Translations under genes and position numbers: made by a program
From: Toxonevra muliebris
Lineage: Eukaryota; Arthropoda; Insecta; Diptera; Pallopteridae
Length of the DNA stretch: 64,000 nt
Direction of reading: 5' to 3'
NCBI GenBank assembly: GCA_963691655.1
Contig: CAVNUY010000046.1
Coordinates: 620,001-684,000, forward strand
Part shown: in pieces, positions 39,891-52,210 of the stretch
Numbering within the stretch: the first letter of the stretch is position 1
How the letters are laid out: the number at the start of each line of letters is the position of its first letter
The notes under the pieces: model-generated
The model's input: the letters and a program-made list of their open reading frames with translations, nothing else
The model's database searches: none
Told to the model about the DNA's origin: nothing

Positions 39891-40440
39891 CCGAATTTTA
39901 ATTTCGAATTTTAATTTCGAATTTTAATTTCGAATTTTAATTCCGAAATTTAATTTCGAATTTTAATTTCGAATTTTAATTCCGAATTTTAATTTCGAAT
40001 TTTAATTTCGAATTTTAATTTCGAATTTTAATTTCGAATTTCAATTTCGAATTTTAATTTCGAATTTTAATTCCGAATTTTAATTCCGAATTTTAATTCC
40101 GAATTTTAATTCCAAATTTTAATTCCGAATTTTAATTCCTAATTTTAATTCCGAATTTTAATTCCGAATTTTAATTCAGAATTTTAATTCCGAATTTTAA
40201 TTTCGAATTTTAATTTCGAATTTTAATTTCGAATTTTAATTTCGAATTTTAATTCCGAATTTTAATTCCAAATTTTAATTTCGACTTTTAATTTCGAATT
40301 TTAATTTCGAATTTCAATTTCGAATTTTAATTTCGAATTTTAATTCCGAATTTTAATTTCGAATTTCAATTTCGAATTTTAATTCCGAATTTTAATTTCG
40401 AATTTTAATTCCGAATTTTAATTTCGAATTTTAATTTCGA

Positions 40441-40475
40441 ATTTCAATTTCGAATTAAAATTCGAATTTTAATTT
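40441..40475 (+). other. Shortened micro-inversion element
   Basis: TTTCGAATTAAAATTCG in place of the usual 18-bp form: one A is missing and the first unit is T-type, so two units span 25 bp. It has a twin 3,781 bp downstream near 44232. Confidence 0.8.
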
Positions 40476-40740
40476 CGAATTTTAATTCCGAATTTTAATT
40501 CCGAATTTTAATTTCGAATTTCAATTTCGAATTTTAATTCCGAATTTTAATTTCGAATTTCAATTTCGAATTTTAATTTCGAATTTTAATTCCGAATTTT
40601 AATTTCGAATTTTAACTCCGAATTTTAATTCCGAATTTTAATTCCGAATTTTAATTCCGAATTTCAATTTCGAATTTCAATTTCGAATTTTAATTTCGAA
40701 TTTTAATTCCGAATTTTAATTTCGAATTTTAATTTCGAAT

Positions 40741-41660
40741 TTTAATTCCGAATTTTAATTCCGAATTTTAATTCCGAATTTTAATTTCGAATTTTAAATC
40801 CTAATTTTAATTCCTAATTTTAATTCCGAATTTAAATTTCGAATTTTAATTCCGAATTTTAATTTCGAATTTTAATTTCGAATTTTAATTCCGAATTTTA
40901 ATTTCGAATTTCAATTTCGAATTTTAATTCCGAATTTTAATTTCGAATTTCAATTTCGAATTTTAATTTCGAATTTTAATTCCGAATTTTAATTTCGAAT
41001 TTTAACTCCGAATTTTAATTCCGAATTTTAATTCCGAATTTTAATTCCGAATTTCAATTTCGAATTTCAATTTCGAATTTTAATTTCGAATTTTAATTCC
41101 GAATTTTAATTTCGAATTTTAATTTCGAATTTTAATTCCGAATTTTAATTTCGAATTTTAATTCCGAATTTTAATTCCGAATTTTAATTCCGAATTTTAA
41201 TTCCGAATTTAAATTCCGAATTTTAATTTCGAATTTCAATTTCGAATTTTAATTTCGAATTTTAATTCCGAATTTTAGTTCCGAATTTTAATTCCGAATT
41301 TTAATTCCGAATTTTAATTCCTAATTTTAATTCCGAATTTTAATTCCGAATTTTAATTCCGAATTTTAATTTCGAATCTTAATTTCGAATTTTAATTCCG
41401 AATTTTATTTTCGAATTTTAATTCCGAATTTAAATTTCGAATTTTAATTCCGAATTTTAATTTCGAATTTTAATTTCGAATTTTAATTCCGAATTTTAAT
41501 TTCGAATTTCAATTTCGAATTTTAATTCCGAATTTTAATTTCGAATTTCAATTTCGAATTTTAATTTCGAATTTTAATTCCGAATTTTAATTTCGAATTT
41601 TAACTCCGAATTTTAATTCCGAATTTTAATTCCGAATTTTAATTCCGAATTTCAATTTCG
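40741..41660 (+). repeat. 0.92-kb block nearly identical to 5161-6080
   Basis: The second copy of the long-range pair (offset 35,580 bp). A private change is TTTTAGTTCCG at about 41278, where the other copy has TTTTAATTCCG. Near 40788 it carries TTTTAAATCC where the other has TTTTAATTCC, and that change is shared with 37023, showing that this copy also belongs to the local 3.78-kb repeat. Confidence 0.8.
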
Positions 41661-42289
41661 AATTTCAATTTCGAATTTTAATTTCGAATTTTAATTCCGA
41701 ATTTTAATTTCGAATTTTAATTTCGAATTTTAATTCCGAATTTTAATTTCGAATTTTAATTTCGAATTTGAATTTCGATTTTTAATTTCGAATTTCAATT
41801 CCGAATTTTAATTTCGAATTTTAATTTCGAATTTTAATTTCGAATTTTAATTTCGAATTTTAATTTCGAATTTTAATTTCGAATTTTAATTTCGAATTTT
41901 AATTTCGAATTTTAATTCCGAATTTTAATTCCGAATTTTAATTTCGAATTTCAATTTCGAATTTTAATTCCGAATTTTAATTTCGAATTTTAATTTCGAA
42001 TTTTAATTTTGAATTTTAATTTCGAATTTTAATTCCGAATTTTAATTCCAAATTTTAATTCCGAATTTTAATTCCGAATTTTAATTCCGAATTTTAATTT
42101 CGAATTTTAATTTCGAATTTCAATTTCGAATTTTAATTTCGAATTTAAATTCCGAAATTAAAATTCGAATTTTAATTCCGAATTTTAATTTCGAATTTTA
42201 ATTTCGAATTTTAATTTCGAATTTTAATTCCGAAATTTAATTTCGAATTTTAATTTCGAATTTAATTCCGAATTTTAATTTCGAATTTT

Positions 42290-43675
42290 AATTTCGAGTT
42301 TTAATTCCGAAATTAAAATTCGAATTTTAATTCCGAATTTTAATTTCGAATTTTAATTTCGAATTTTAATTTCGAATTTTAATTCCGAAATTTAATTTCG
42401 AATTTTAATTTCGAATTTTAATTCCGAATTTTAATTCCGAATTTTAATTTCGAATTTTAATTTCGAGTTTTAATTTCGAATTTTAATTTCGAATTTCAAT
42501 TTCGAATTTTAATTTCGAATTTTAATTCCGAATTTTAATTCCGAATTTTAATTCCGAATTTTAATTCCAAATTTTAATTCCGAATTTTAATTCCGAATTT
42601 TAATTCCGAATTTTAATTCCGAATTTTAATTCAGAATTTTAATTCCGAATTTTAATTCCGAATTTTAATTCCTAATTTTAATTTCGAATTTTAATTCCGA
42701 AATTAAAATTCGAATTTTAATTCCTAATTTTAATTCCGAATTTTAATTTCGAATCTTAATTTCGAATTTCAATTTCGAATTTTAATTTCGAATTTCAATT
42801 TCGAATTTTAATTTCGAATTTTAATTCCGAAATTAAAATTCGAATTTTAATTCCGAATTTTAATTTCGAATTTTAATTTCGAATTTTAATTTCGAATTTT
42901 AATTCCGAAATTTAATTTCGAATTTTAATTTCGAATTTTAATTCCGAATTTTAATTTCGAATTTTAATTTCGAGTTTTAATTCCGAAATTAAAATTCGAA
43001 TTTTAATTCCGAATTTTAATTTCGAATTTTAATTTCGAATTTTAATTTCGAATTTTAATTCCGAAATTTAATTTCGAATTTTAATTTCGAATTTTAATTC
43101 CGAATTTTAATTTCGAATTTTAATTTCGAGTTTTAATTTCGAATTTTAATTTCGAATTTTAATTTCGAATTTTAATTTCGAATTTCAATTTCGAATTTTA
43201 ATTTCGAATTTTAATTCCGAATTTTAATTCCGAATTTTAATTCCGAATTTTAATTCCAAATTTTAATTCCGAATTTTAATTCCTAATTTTAATTCCGAAT
43301 TTTAATTCCGAATTTTAATTCAGAATTTTAATTCCGAATTTTAATTTCGAATTTTAATTTCGAATTTTAATTTCGAATTTTAATTTCGAATTTTAATTCC
43401 GAATTTTAATTCCAAATTTTAATTCCGAATTTTAATTCCGAATTTTAATTTCGAATTTTAATTTCGAATTTCAATTTCGAATTTTAATTCCGAAATTAAA
43501 ATTCGAATTTTAATTTCGAATTTTAATTTCGAATTTTAATTTCGAATTTTAATTTCGAATTTTAATTCCGAAATTTAATTTCGAATTTTAATTTCGAATT
43601 TTAATTCCGAATTTTAATTTCGAATTTTAATTTCGAGTTTTAATTCCGAAATTAAAATTCGAATTTTAATTCCGA
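42290..43675 (+). repeat. Nested 676/663-bp repeats inside copy 2
   Basis: The same triplet as in copy 1, with CCG at 42307, 42983 and 43646, again spaced 676 and 663 bp. The nested triplication therefore existed before the 3.78-kb duplication. Confidence 0.8.
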
Positions 43676-44221
43676 ATTTTAATTTCGAATTTTAATTTCG
43701 AATTTTAATTTCGAATTTTAATTCCGAAATTTAATTTCGAATTTTAATTTCGAATTTTAATTCCGAATTTTAATTTCGAATTTTAATTTCGAATTTTAAT
43801 TTCGAATTTTAATTTCGAATTTCAATTTCGAATTTTAATTTCGAATTTTAATTCCGAATTTTAATTCCGAATTTTAATTCCGAATTTTAATTCCAAATTT
43901 TAATTCCGAATTTTAATTCCTAATTTTAATTCCGAATTTTAATTCCGAATTTTAATTCAGAATTTTAATTCCGAATTTTAATTTCGAATTTTAATTTCGA
44001 ATTTTAATTTCGAATTTTAATTTCGAATTTTAATTCCGAATTTTAATTCCAAATTTTAATTTCGACTTTTAATTTCGAATTTTAATTTCGAATTTCAATT
44101 TCGAATTTTAATTTCGAATTTTAATTCCGAATTTTAATTTCGAATTTCAATTTCGAATTTTAATTCCGAATTTTAATTTCGAATTTTAATTCCGAATTTT
44201 AATTTCGAATTTTAATTTCGA

Positions 44222-44256
44222 ATTTCAATTTCGAATTAAAATTCGAATTTTAATTT
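44222..44256 (+). other. Shortened micro-inversion element (second copy)
   Basis: TTTCGAATTAAAATTCG again, identical to that near 40451 and at the duplication spacing of 3,781 bp. It shifts the register by one base. Confidence 0.8.
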
Positions 44257-44812
44257 CGAATTTTAATTCCGAATTTTAATTTCGAATTTCAATTTCGAAT
44301 TTTAATTTCGAATTTTAATTCCGAATTTTAATTTCGAATTTTAATTTCGAATTTTAATTCCGAATTTTAATTTCGAATTTTAATTCCGAATTTTAATTCC
44401 GAATTTTAATTCCGAATTTTAATTTCGAATTTTAATTTCGAATTTTAATTTCGAATTTTAATTTCGAATTTTAATTCCGAATTTTAATTCCAAATTTTAA
44501 TTCCGAATTTTAATTCCGAATTTTAATTTCGAATTTTAATTTCGAATTTCAATTTCGAATTTTAATTCCGAAATTAAAATTCGAATTTTAATTCCGAATT
44601 TTAATTTCGAATTTTAATTTCGAATTTTAATTTTGAAATTTAATTTCGACTTTTAATTTCGAATTTTAATTTCGAATTTCAATTTCGAATTTTAATTTCG
44701 AATTTTAATTCCGAATTTTAATTTCGAATTTCAATTTCGAATTTTAATTCCGAATTTTAATTCCGAATTTTAATTCCGAATTTTAATTTCGAATTTCAAT
44801 TTCGAATTTCAA

Positions 44813-45460
44813 ATTCGAATTTTAATTTCGAATTTTAATTCCGAATTTTAATTTCGAATTTTAATTCCGAATTTTAATTCCGAATTTTAATTCCGAATTT
44901 TAATTCCGAATTTTAATTTCGAATTTCAATTTCGAATTTTAATTTCGAATTTTAATTCCGAATTTTAATTTCGAATTTTAATTCCGAATTTTAATTTCGA
45001 ATTTTAATTTCGAATTTTAATTTCGAATTTTAATTTCGAATTTTAATTTCGAATTTTAATTTCGAATTTTAATTTCGAATTTTAATTCCGAATTTTAATT
45101 CCGAATTTTAATTTTGAATTTTAATTCCGAATTTTAATTCCGAATTTTAATTCCGAATTTTAATTTCGAATTTTAATTTCGAATTTTAATTTCGAATTTT
45201 AATTTCGAATTTTAATTCCGAATTTTAATTCCAAATTTTAATTCCGAATTTTAATTCCGAATTTTAATTTCGAATTTTAATTTCGAATTTCAATTTCGAA
45301 TTTTAATTCCGAAATTAAAATTCGAATTTTAATTCCGAATTTTAATTTCGACTTTTAATTTCGAATTTTAATTTCGAATTTCAATTTCGAATTTTAATTT
45401 CGAATTTTAATTCCGAATTTTAATTTCGAATTTCAATTTCGAATTTCAAATTCGAATTTT
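44813..45460 (+). repeat. 637-bp-spaced TTTCAAATTCG units
   Basis: TTTCAAATTCG occurs with C at 44810 and 45447, 637 bp or 49 units apart, each flanked by TTTCAATTT units as at 2251, 3083 and 7243. The stretch interleaves segment-B landmarks with micro-inversions at 44566 and 45307. Confidence 0.6.
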
Positions 45461-47319
45461 AATTTCGAATTTTAATTCCGAATTTTAATTTCGAATTTTA
45501 ATTCCGAATTTTAATTCCGAATTTTAATTCCGAATTTTAATTTCGAATTTCAATTTCGAATTTTAATTTCGAATTTTAATTCCGAATTTTAATTTCGAAT
45601 TTTAATTCCGAATTTTAATTTCGAATTTTAATTTCGAATTTTAATTTCGAATTTCAATTTCGAATTTTAATTTCGAATTTTAATTCCGAATTTTAATTCC
45701 GAATTTTAATTCCGAATTTTAATTCCAAATTTTAATTCCGAATTTTAATTCCTAATTTTAATTCCGAATTTTAATTCCGAATTTTAATTCAGAATTTTAA
45801 TTCCGAATTTTAATTTCGAATTTTAATTTCGAATTTTAATTTCGAATTTTAATTTCGAATTTTAATTCCGAATTTTAATTCCAAATTTTAATTCCGAATT
45901 TTAATTCCGAATTTTAATTTCGAATTTTAATTTCGAATTTCAATTTCGAATTTTAATTCCGAAATTAAAATTCGAATTTTAATTCCGAATTTTAATTTCG
46001 AATTTTAATTTCGAATTTCAATTTCGAATTTTAATTCCGAATTTTAATTTCGAATTTCAATTTCGAATTTTAATTTCGAATTTTAATTCCGAATTTTAAT
46101 TTCGAATTTTAATTTCGAATTTTAATTCCGAATTTTAATTTCGAATTTTAATTCCGAATTTTAATTCCGAATTTTAATTCCGAATTTTAATTTCGAATTT
46201 CAATTTCGAATTTTAATTCCGAATTTTAATTCCGAATTTTAATTTCGAATTTCAATTTCGAATTTTAATTCCGAAATTAAAATTCGAATTTTAATTTCGA
46301 ATTTTAATTCCGAATTTTAATTTCGAATTTCAATTTCGAATTTTAATTTCGAATTTTAATTCCGAATTTTAATTTCGAATTTTAATTCCGAATTTTAATT
46401 CCGAATTTTAATTTCGAATTTTAATTTCGAATTTTAATTTCGAATTTTAATTTCGAATTTTAATTTCGAATTTTAATTTCGAATTTTAATTCCGAAATTA
46501 AAATTCGAATTTTAATTTCGAATTTTAATTCCGAATTTTAATTTCGAATTTCAATTTCGAATTTTAATTTCGAATTTTAATTCCGAATTTTAATTTCGAA
46601 TTTTAATTTCGAATTTTAATTCCGAATTTTAATTTCGAATTTTAATTCCGAATTTTAATTCCGAATTTTAATTCCGAATTTTAATTCCGAATTTTAATTC
46701 CGAATTTTAATTCCGAATTTTAATTTCGAATTTTAATTTCGAATTTCAATTTCGAATTTTAATTCCGAAATTAAAATTCGAATTTTAATTTCGAATTTTA
46801 ATTCCGAATTTTAATTTCGAATTTCAATTTCGAATTTTAATTTCGAATTTTAATTCCGAATTTTAATTTCGAATTTTAATTCCGAATTTTAATTCCGAAT
46901 TTTAATTCAGAATTTTAATTCCGAATTTTAATTTCGAATTTTAATTTCGAATTTTAATTTCGAATTTCAATTTCGAATTTTAATTCCGAATTTTAATTCC
47001 GAATTTTAATTCCGAATTTTAATTTCGAATTTTAATTTCGAATTTTAATTTCGAATTTTAATTCCGAAATTAAAATTCGAATTTTAATTTCGAATTTTAA
47101 TTCCGAATTTTAATTTCGAATTTCAATTTCGAATTTTAATTTCGAATTTTGATTCCGAATTTTAATTTCGAATTTTAATTCCGAATTTTAATTTCGAATT
47201 TTAATTTCGAATTTTAATTTCGAATTTTAATTTCGAATTTTAATTCCGAATTTTAATTCCAAATTTTAATTCCGAATTTTAATTCCGAATTTTAATTTCG
47301 AATTTTAATTTCGAATTTC

Positions 47320-48160
47320 AATTTCGAATTTTAATTCCGAAATTAAAATTCGAATTTTAATTCCGAATTTTAATTTCGAATTTTAATTTCGAATTTTAAT
47401 TTTGAAATTTAATTTCGACTTTTAATTTCGAATTTTAATTTCGAATTTCAATTTCGAATTTTAATTTCGAATTTTAATTCCGAATTTTAATTTCGAATTT
47501 CAATTTCGAATTTTAATTCCGAAATTAAAATTCGAATTTTAATTCCGAATTTTAATTTCGAATTTTAATTTCGAATTTTAATTTTGAAATTTAATTTCGA
47601 CTTTTAATTTTGAAATTTAATTTCGACTTTTAATTTCGAATTTTAATTTCGAATTTCAATTTCGAATTTTAATTTCGAATTTTAATTCCGAATTTTAATT
47701 CCGAATTTTAATTCCGAATTTTAATTCCGAATTTAAATTCCGAATTTTAATTTCGAATTTCAATTTCGAATTTTAATTTCGAATTTTAATTCCGAATTTT
47801 AGTTCCGAATTTTAATTCCGAATTTTAATTCCGAATTTTAATTCCTAATTTTAATTCCGAATTTTAATTCCGAATTTTAATTCCGAATTTTAATTTCGAA
47901 TCTTAATTTCGAATTTTAATTCCGAATTTTATTTTCGAATTTTAATTCCGAATTTAAATTTCGAATTTTAATTCCGAATTTTAATTTCGAATTTTAATTT
48001 CGAATTTTAATTCCGAATTTTAATTTCGAATTTCAATTTCGAATTTTAATTTCGAATTTCAATTTCGAATTTTAATTTCGAATTTTAATTCCGAATTTTA
48101 ATTTCGAATTTTAACTCCGAATTTTAATTCCGAATTTTAATTCCGAATTTTAATTCCTAA
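47320..48160 (+). repeat. 1,105-bp-spaced duplication, copy 1
   Basis: Nine landmarks recur 1,105 bp (85 units) downstream. They are micro-inversions 47335 and 47517, TTTTGAAATTTAATTTCGAC dimers at 47400, 47582 and 47608, TTTAAATTCCG (47732), TTTTAGTTCC (47801), GAATCTTAA (47902), TTTAAATTTCG (47953) and TTAACTCCG (48115). Confidence 0.85.
47396..47640 (+). repeat. CGACTTTT dimer cluster
   Basis: A two-unit motif, TTTTGAAATTTAATTTCGAC followed by TTTTAA, begins at 47400, 47582 and 47608; the last two are direct 26-bp neighbours. Single copies occur near 7025 and 44631, and the triplet repeats at 48505, 48687 and 48713. It is the clearest case of a defined dimer being amplified as a unit. Confidence 0.75.
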
Positions 48161-48424
48161 TTTTAATTCCGAATTTTAATTCCGAATTTTAATTCCGAAT
48201 TTTAATTTCGAATCTTAATTTCGAATTTTAATTCCGAATTTTAGTTCCGAATTTTAATTCCGAATTTAAATTTCGAATTTTAATTCCGAATTTTAATTTC
48301 GAATTTTAATTTCGAATTTTAATTCCGAATTTTAATTTCGAATTTCAATTTCGAATTTTAATTTCGAATTTCAATTTCGAATTTTAATTTCGAATTTTAA
48401 TTTCGAATTTTAATTTCGAATTTC

Positions 48425-49265
48425 AATTTCGAATTTTAATTCCGAAATTAAAATTCGAATTTTAATTCCGAATTTTAATTTCGAATTTTAATTTCGAATT
48501 TTAATTTTGAAATTTAATTTCGACTTTTAATTTCGAATTTTAATTTCGAATTTCAATTTCGAATTTTAATTTCGAATTTTAATTCCGAATTTTAATTTCG
48601 AATTTCAATTTCGAATTTTAATTCCGAAATTAAAATTCGAATTTTAATTCCGAATTTTAATTTCGAATTTTAATTTCGAATTTTAATTTTGAAATTTAAT
48701 TTCGACTTTTAATTTTGAAATTTAATTTCGACTTTTAATTTCGAATTTTAATTTCGAATTTCAATTTCGAATTTTAATTTCGAATTTTAATTCCGAATTT
48801 TAATTCCGAATTTTAATTCCGAATTTTAATTCCGAATTTAAATTCCGAATTTTAATTTCGAATTTCAATTTCGAATTTTAATTTCGAATTTTAATTCCGA
48901 ATTTTAGTTCCGAATTTTAATTCCGAATTTTAATTCCGAATTTTAATTCCTAATTTTAATTCCGAATTTTAATTCCGAATTTTAATTCCGAATTTTAATT
49001 TCGAATCTTAATTTCGAATTTTAATTCCGAATTTTATTTTCGAATTTTAATTCCGAATTTAAATTTCGAATTTTAATTCCGAATTTTAATTTCGAATTTT
49101 AATTTCGAATTTTAATTCCGAATTTTAATTTCGAATTTCAATTTCGAATTTTAATTTCGAATTTCAATTTCGAATTTTAATTTCGAATTTTAATTCCGAA
49201 TTTTAATTTCGAATTTTAACTCCGAATTTTAATTCCGAATTTTAATTCCGAATTTTAATTCCGAA
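48425..49265 (+). repeat. 1,105-bp-spaced duplication, copy 2
   Basis: Matching landmarks at 48440, 48622, 48505, 48687, 48713, 48837, 48906, 49007, 49058 and 49220. After about 49.27 kb it continues into the TTTGAATTTCGAACTTT module (49386) that also follows the comparable region at 37989. Confidence 0.85.
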
Positions 49266-50279
49266 TTTCAATTTCGAATTTCAATTTCGAATTTTAATTT
49301 CGAATTTTAATTCCGAATTTTAATTTCGAATTTTAATTTCGAATTTTAATTCCGAATTTTAATTTCGAATTTTAATTTCGAATTTGAATTTCGAACTTTA
49401 ATTTCGAATTTCAATTCCGAATTTTAATTTCGAATTTTAATTTCGAATTTTAATTTCGAATTTTAATTTCGAATTTTAATTTCGAATTTTAATTTCGAAT
49501 TTTAATTTCGAATTTTAATTTCGAATTTTAATTCCGAATTTTAATTCCGAATTTTAATTTCGAATTTCAATTTCGAATTTTAATTCCGAATTTTAATTTC
49601 GAATTTTAATTTCGAATTTTAATTTTGAATTTTAATTTCGAATTTTAATTCCGAATTTTAATTCCAAATTTTAATTCCGAATTTTAATTCCGAATTTTAA
49701 TTTCGAATTTTAATTTCGAATTTCAATTTCGAATTTTAATTTCGAATTTTAATTCCGAAATTAAAATTCGAATTTTAATTCCGAATTTTAATTTCGAATT
49801 TTAATTTCGAATTTTAATTTCGAATTTTAATTCCGAAATTTAATTTCGAATTTTAATTTCGAATTTTAATTCCGAATTTTAATTTCGAATTTTAATTTCG
49901 AGTTTTAATTCCGAAATTAAAATTCGAATTTTAATTCCGAATTTTAATTTCGAATTTTAATTTCGAATTTTAATTTCGAATTTTAATTCCGAAATTTAAT
50001 TTCGAATTTTAATTTCGAATTTTAATTCCGAATTTTAATTCCGAATTTTAATTTCGAATTTTAATTTCGAGTTTTAATTTCGAATTTTAATTTCGAATTT
50101 TAATTTCGAATTTCAATTTCGAATTTTAATTTCGAATTTTAATTCCGAATTTTAATTCCGAATTTTAATTCCGAATTTTAATTCCAAATTTTAATTCCGA
50201 ATTTTAATTCCGAATTTTAATTCCGAATTTTAATTCCGAATTTTAATTCAGAATTTTAATTCCGAATTTTAATTCCGAA

Positions 50280-50710
50280 TTTTAATTCCTAATTTTAATT
50301 TCGAATTTTAATTTCGAATTTTAATTCCGAATTTTAATTCCGAATTTTAATTCCGAATTTTAATTCCTAATTTTAATTCCGAATTTTAATTCCGAATTTT
50401 AATTTCGAATTTTAATTAATAATTTTAATTCCGAATTTTAATTTCGAATCTTAATTTCGAATTTTAATTCCGAATTTTATTTTCGAATTTTAATTCCGAA
50501 TTTAAATTTCGAATTTTAATTCCGAATTTTAATTTCGAATTTTAATTTCGAATTTTAATTCCGAATTTTAATTTCGAATTTTAATTTCGAATTTTAATTC
50601 CGAATTTTAATTCCGAATTTTAATTCCGAATTTTAATTCCGCATTTTAATTTCGAATTTTAATTTCGAATTTCAATTTCCAATTTTAATTTCGAATTTTA
50701 ATTCCGAAAT
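50280..50710 (+). repeat. AATTAATAATTTT module, copy 1
   Basis: Contains AATTAATAATTTT (50414), GAATCTTAA (50450), TTTTATTTTCG, TTTAAATTTCG and CCGCATTTT (50641). The first two recur at 54301/54337 (3,887 bp) and 55484/55520 (a further 1,183 bp); CCGCATTTT recurs at 54502 (3,861 bp, two units fewer). Confidence 0.75.
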
Positions 50711-51419
50711 TAAAATTCGAATTTTAAATCCGAATTTTAATTTCGAATTTTAATTTCGAATTTTAATTCCGAAATTTAATTTCGAAATTTAATTTCGAAT
50801 TTTAATTTCGAATTTTAATTTCGAATTTCAATTTCGAATTTTAATTCCGAATTTTAATTTCGAATTTTAATTTCGAATTTTAATTCCGAATTTTAATTCC
50901 GAATTTTAATTTCGAATTTTAATTTCGAATTTTAATTTCGAATTTTAATTTCGAATTTTAATTTCGAATTTCAATTTCGAATTTTAATTTCGAATTTTAA
51001 TTCCGAATTTTAATTTCGAATTTTAATTCCGAATTTTAATTCCGAATTTTAACTTCGAATTTTAATTTCGAATTTTAATTTTGAATTTTAATTTCGAATT
51101 TTAATTCCGAATTTTAATTCCAAATTTTAATTCCGAATTTTAATTCCGAATTTTAATTTCGAATTTTAATTTCGAATTTCAATTTCCAATTTTAATTTCG
51201 AATTTTAATTCCGAAATTAAAATTCGAATTTTAATTCCGAATTTTAATTTCGAATTTTAATTTCGAATTTTAATTTCGAATTTTAATTTCGAATTTTAAT
51301 TTCGAATTTTAATTTCGAATTTCAATTTCGAATTTTAATTTCGAATTTTAATTCCGAATTTTAATTTCGAATTTTAATTCCGAATTTTAATTCCGAATTT
51401 TAATTTCGAATTTTAATTT

Positions 51420-52210
51420 CGAATTTTAATTTCGAATTTCAATTTCGAATTTTAATTTCGAATTTTAATTCCGAATTTTAATTTCGAATTTTAATTCCGA
51501 ATTTTAATTCCGAATTTTAACTTCGAATTTTAATTTCGAATTTTAATTTTGAATTTTAATTTCGAATTTTAATTCCGAATTTTAATTCCAAATTTTAATT
51601 CCGAATTTTAATTCCGAATTTTAATTCCGAATTTTAATTTCGAATTTTAATTTCGAATTTTAATTTCGAATTTTAATTTCGAATTTTAATTCCGAATTTT
51701 AATTTCGAATTTTAATTCCGAATTTTAATTCCGAATTTTAATTTCGAACTTTAATTCCGAATTTTAATTTCGAATTTTAATTTCGAATTTTAATTTCGAA
51801 TTTTAATTTCGAATTTTAATTTCGAATTTTAATTTCGAATTTTAATTTTGAATTTCAATTTCGAATTTTAATTCCGAATTTTAATTTCGAATTTTAATTT
51901 CGAATTTTAATTTCGAATTTTAATTTCGAATTTTAATTTCGAATTTCAATTTCGAATTTTAATTTCGAATTTTAATTCCGAATTTTAATTTCGAATTTTA
52001 ATTCCGAATTTTAATTCCGAATTTTAACTTCGAATTTTAATTTCGAATTTTAATTTTGAATATTAATTTCGAATTTTAATTCCGAATTTTAATTCCAAAT
52101 TTTAATTCCGAATTTTAATTCCGAATTTTAATTTCGAATTTTAATTTCGAATTTCAATTTCCAATTTTAATTTCGAATTTTAATTCCGAAATTAAAATTC
52201 GAATTTTAAT
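51420..52210 (+). repeat. 4.16/4.37-kb-spaced duplication, copy 1
   Basis: TTAACTTCG (51521) followed by TTTTGAATT pairs with 55681 at 4,160 bp. GAACTTTAATTCC (51749/56117), TTTTGAATTTCAATTT (G at 51850/56218), TTAACTTCG (52028/56396) and the micro-inversion (52184/56552) pair at 4,368 bp. The 208-bp step equals 16 units. Confidence 0.8.

Larger units (their letters stand above)
36970..40750 (+). repeat. 3.78-kb higher-order repeat, copy 1
   Basis: Seven micro-inversions at 38369, 38524, 38914, 39044, 39200, 39707 and 39863 recur in copy 2 with every spacing identical (3,781 bp). So do TTTGAATTTCG (37989/41770), the shared 12-bp unit near 38480/42255 and the shortened element 40451/44232. 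The left part (TTTTAAATCC at about 37023, GAATCTTAA at 37610) pairs at 3,768 bp, one unit less. The unit is about 290 monomers. The left half is of the micro-inversion-free type and the right half is micro-inversion-rich, so the repeat joins two subfamilies. Confidence 0.88.
40751..44275 (+). repeat. 3.78-kb higher-order repeat, copy 2
   Basis: The tandem duplicate of 36.97-40.75 kb, with micro-inversions at 42150, 42305, 42695, 42825, 42981, 43488 and 43644. Similarity ends shortly after the shortened element at 44232. Its left part, 40741-41660, is closer to 5161-6080 than to most other sequence in the window. Confidence 0.85.
38369..49926 (+). repeat. Micro-inversion elements, group 5 (27 copies)
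   Basis: Elements start at 38369, 38524, 38914, 39044, 39200, 39707, 39863, 42150, 42305, 42695, 42825, 42981, 43488, 43644, 44566, 45307, 45957, 46269, 46490, 46763, 47062, 47335, 47517, 48440, 48622, 49753 and 49909. Pairs 156 bp apart (155 where a 12-bp unit intervenes) recur eight times counting 13069/13225, and the second member of each is preceded by CGAGTTTTAATTCCG. Two shortened relatives lie near 40451 and 44232. Confidence 0.9.
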
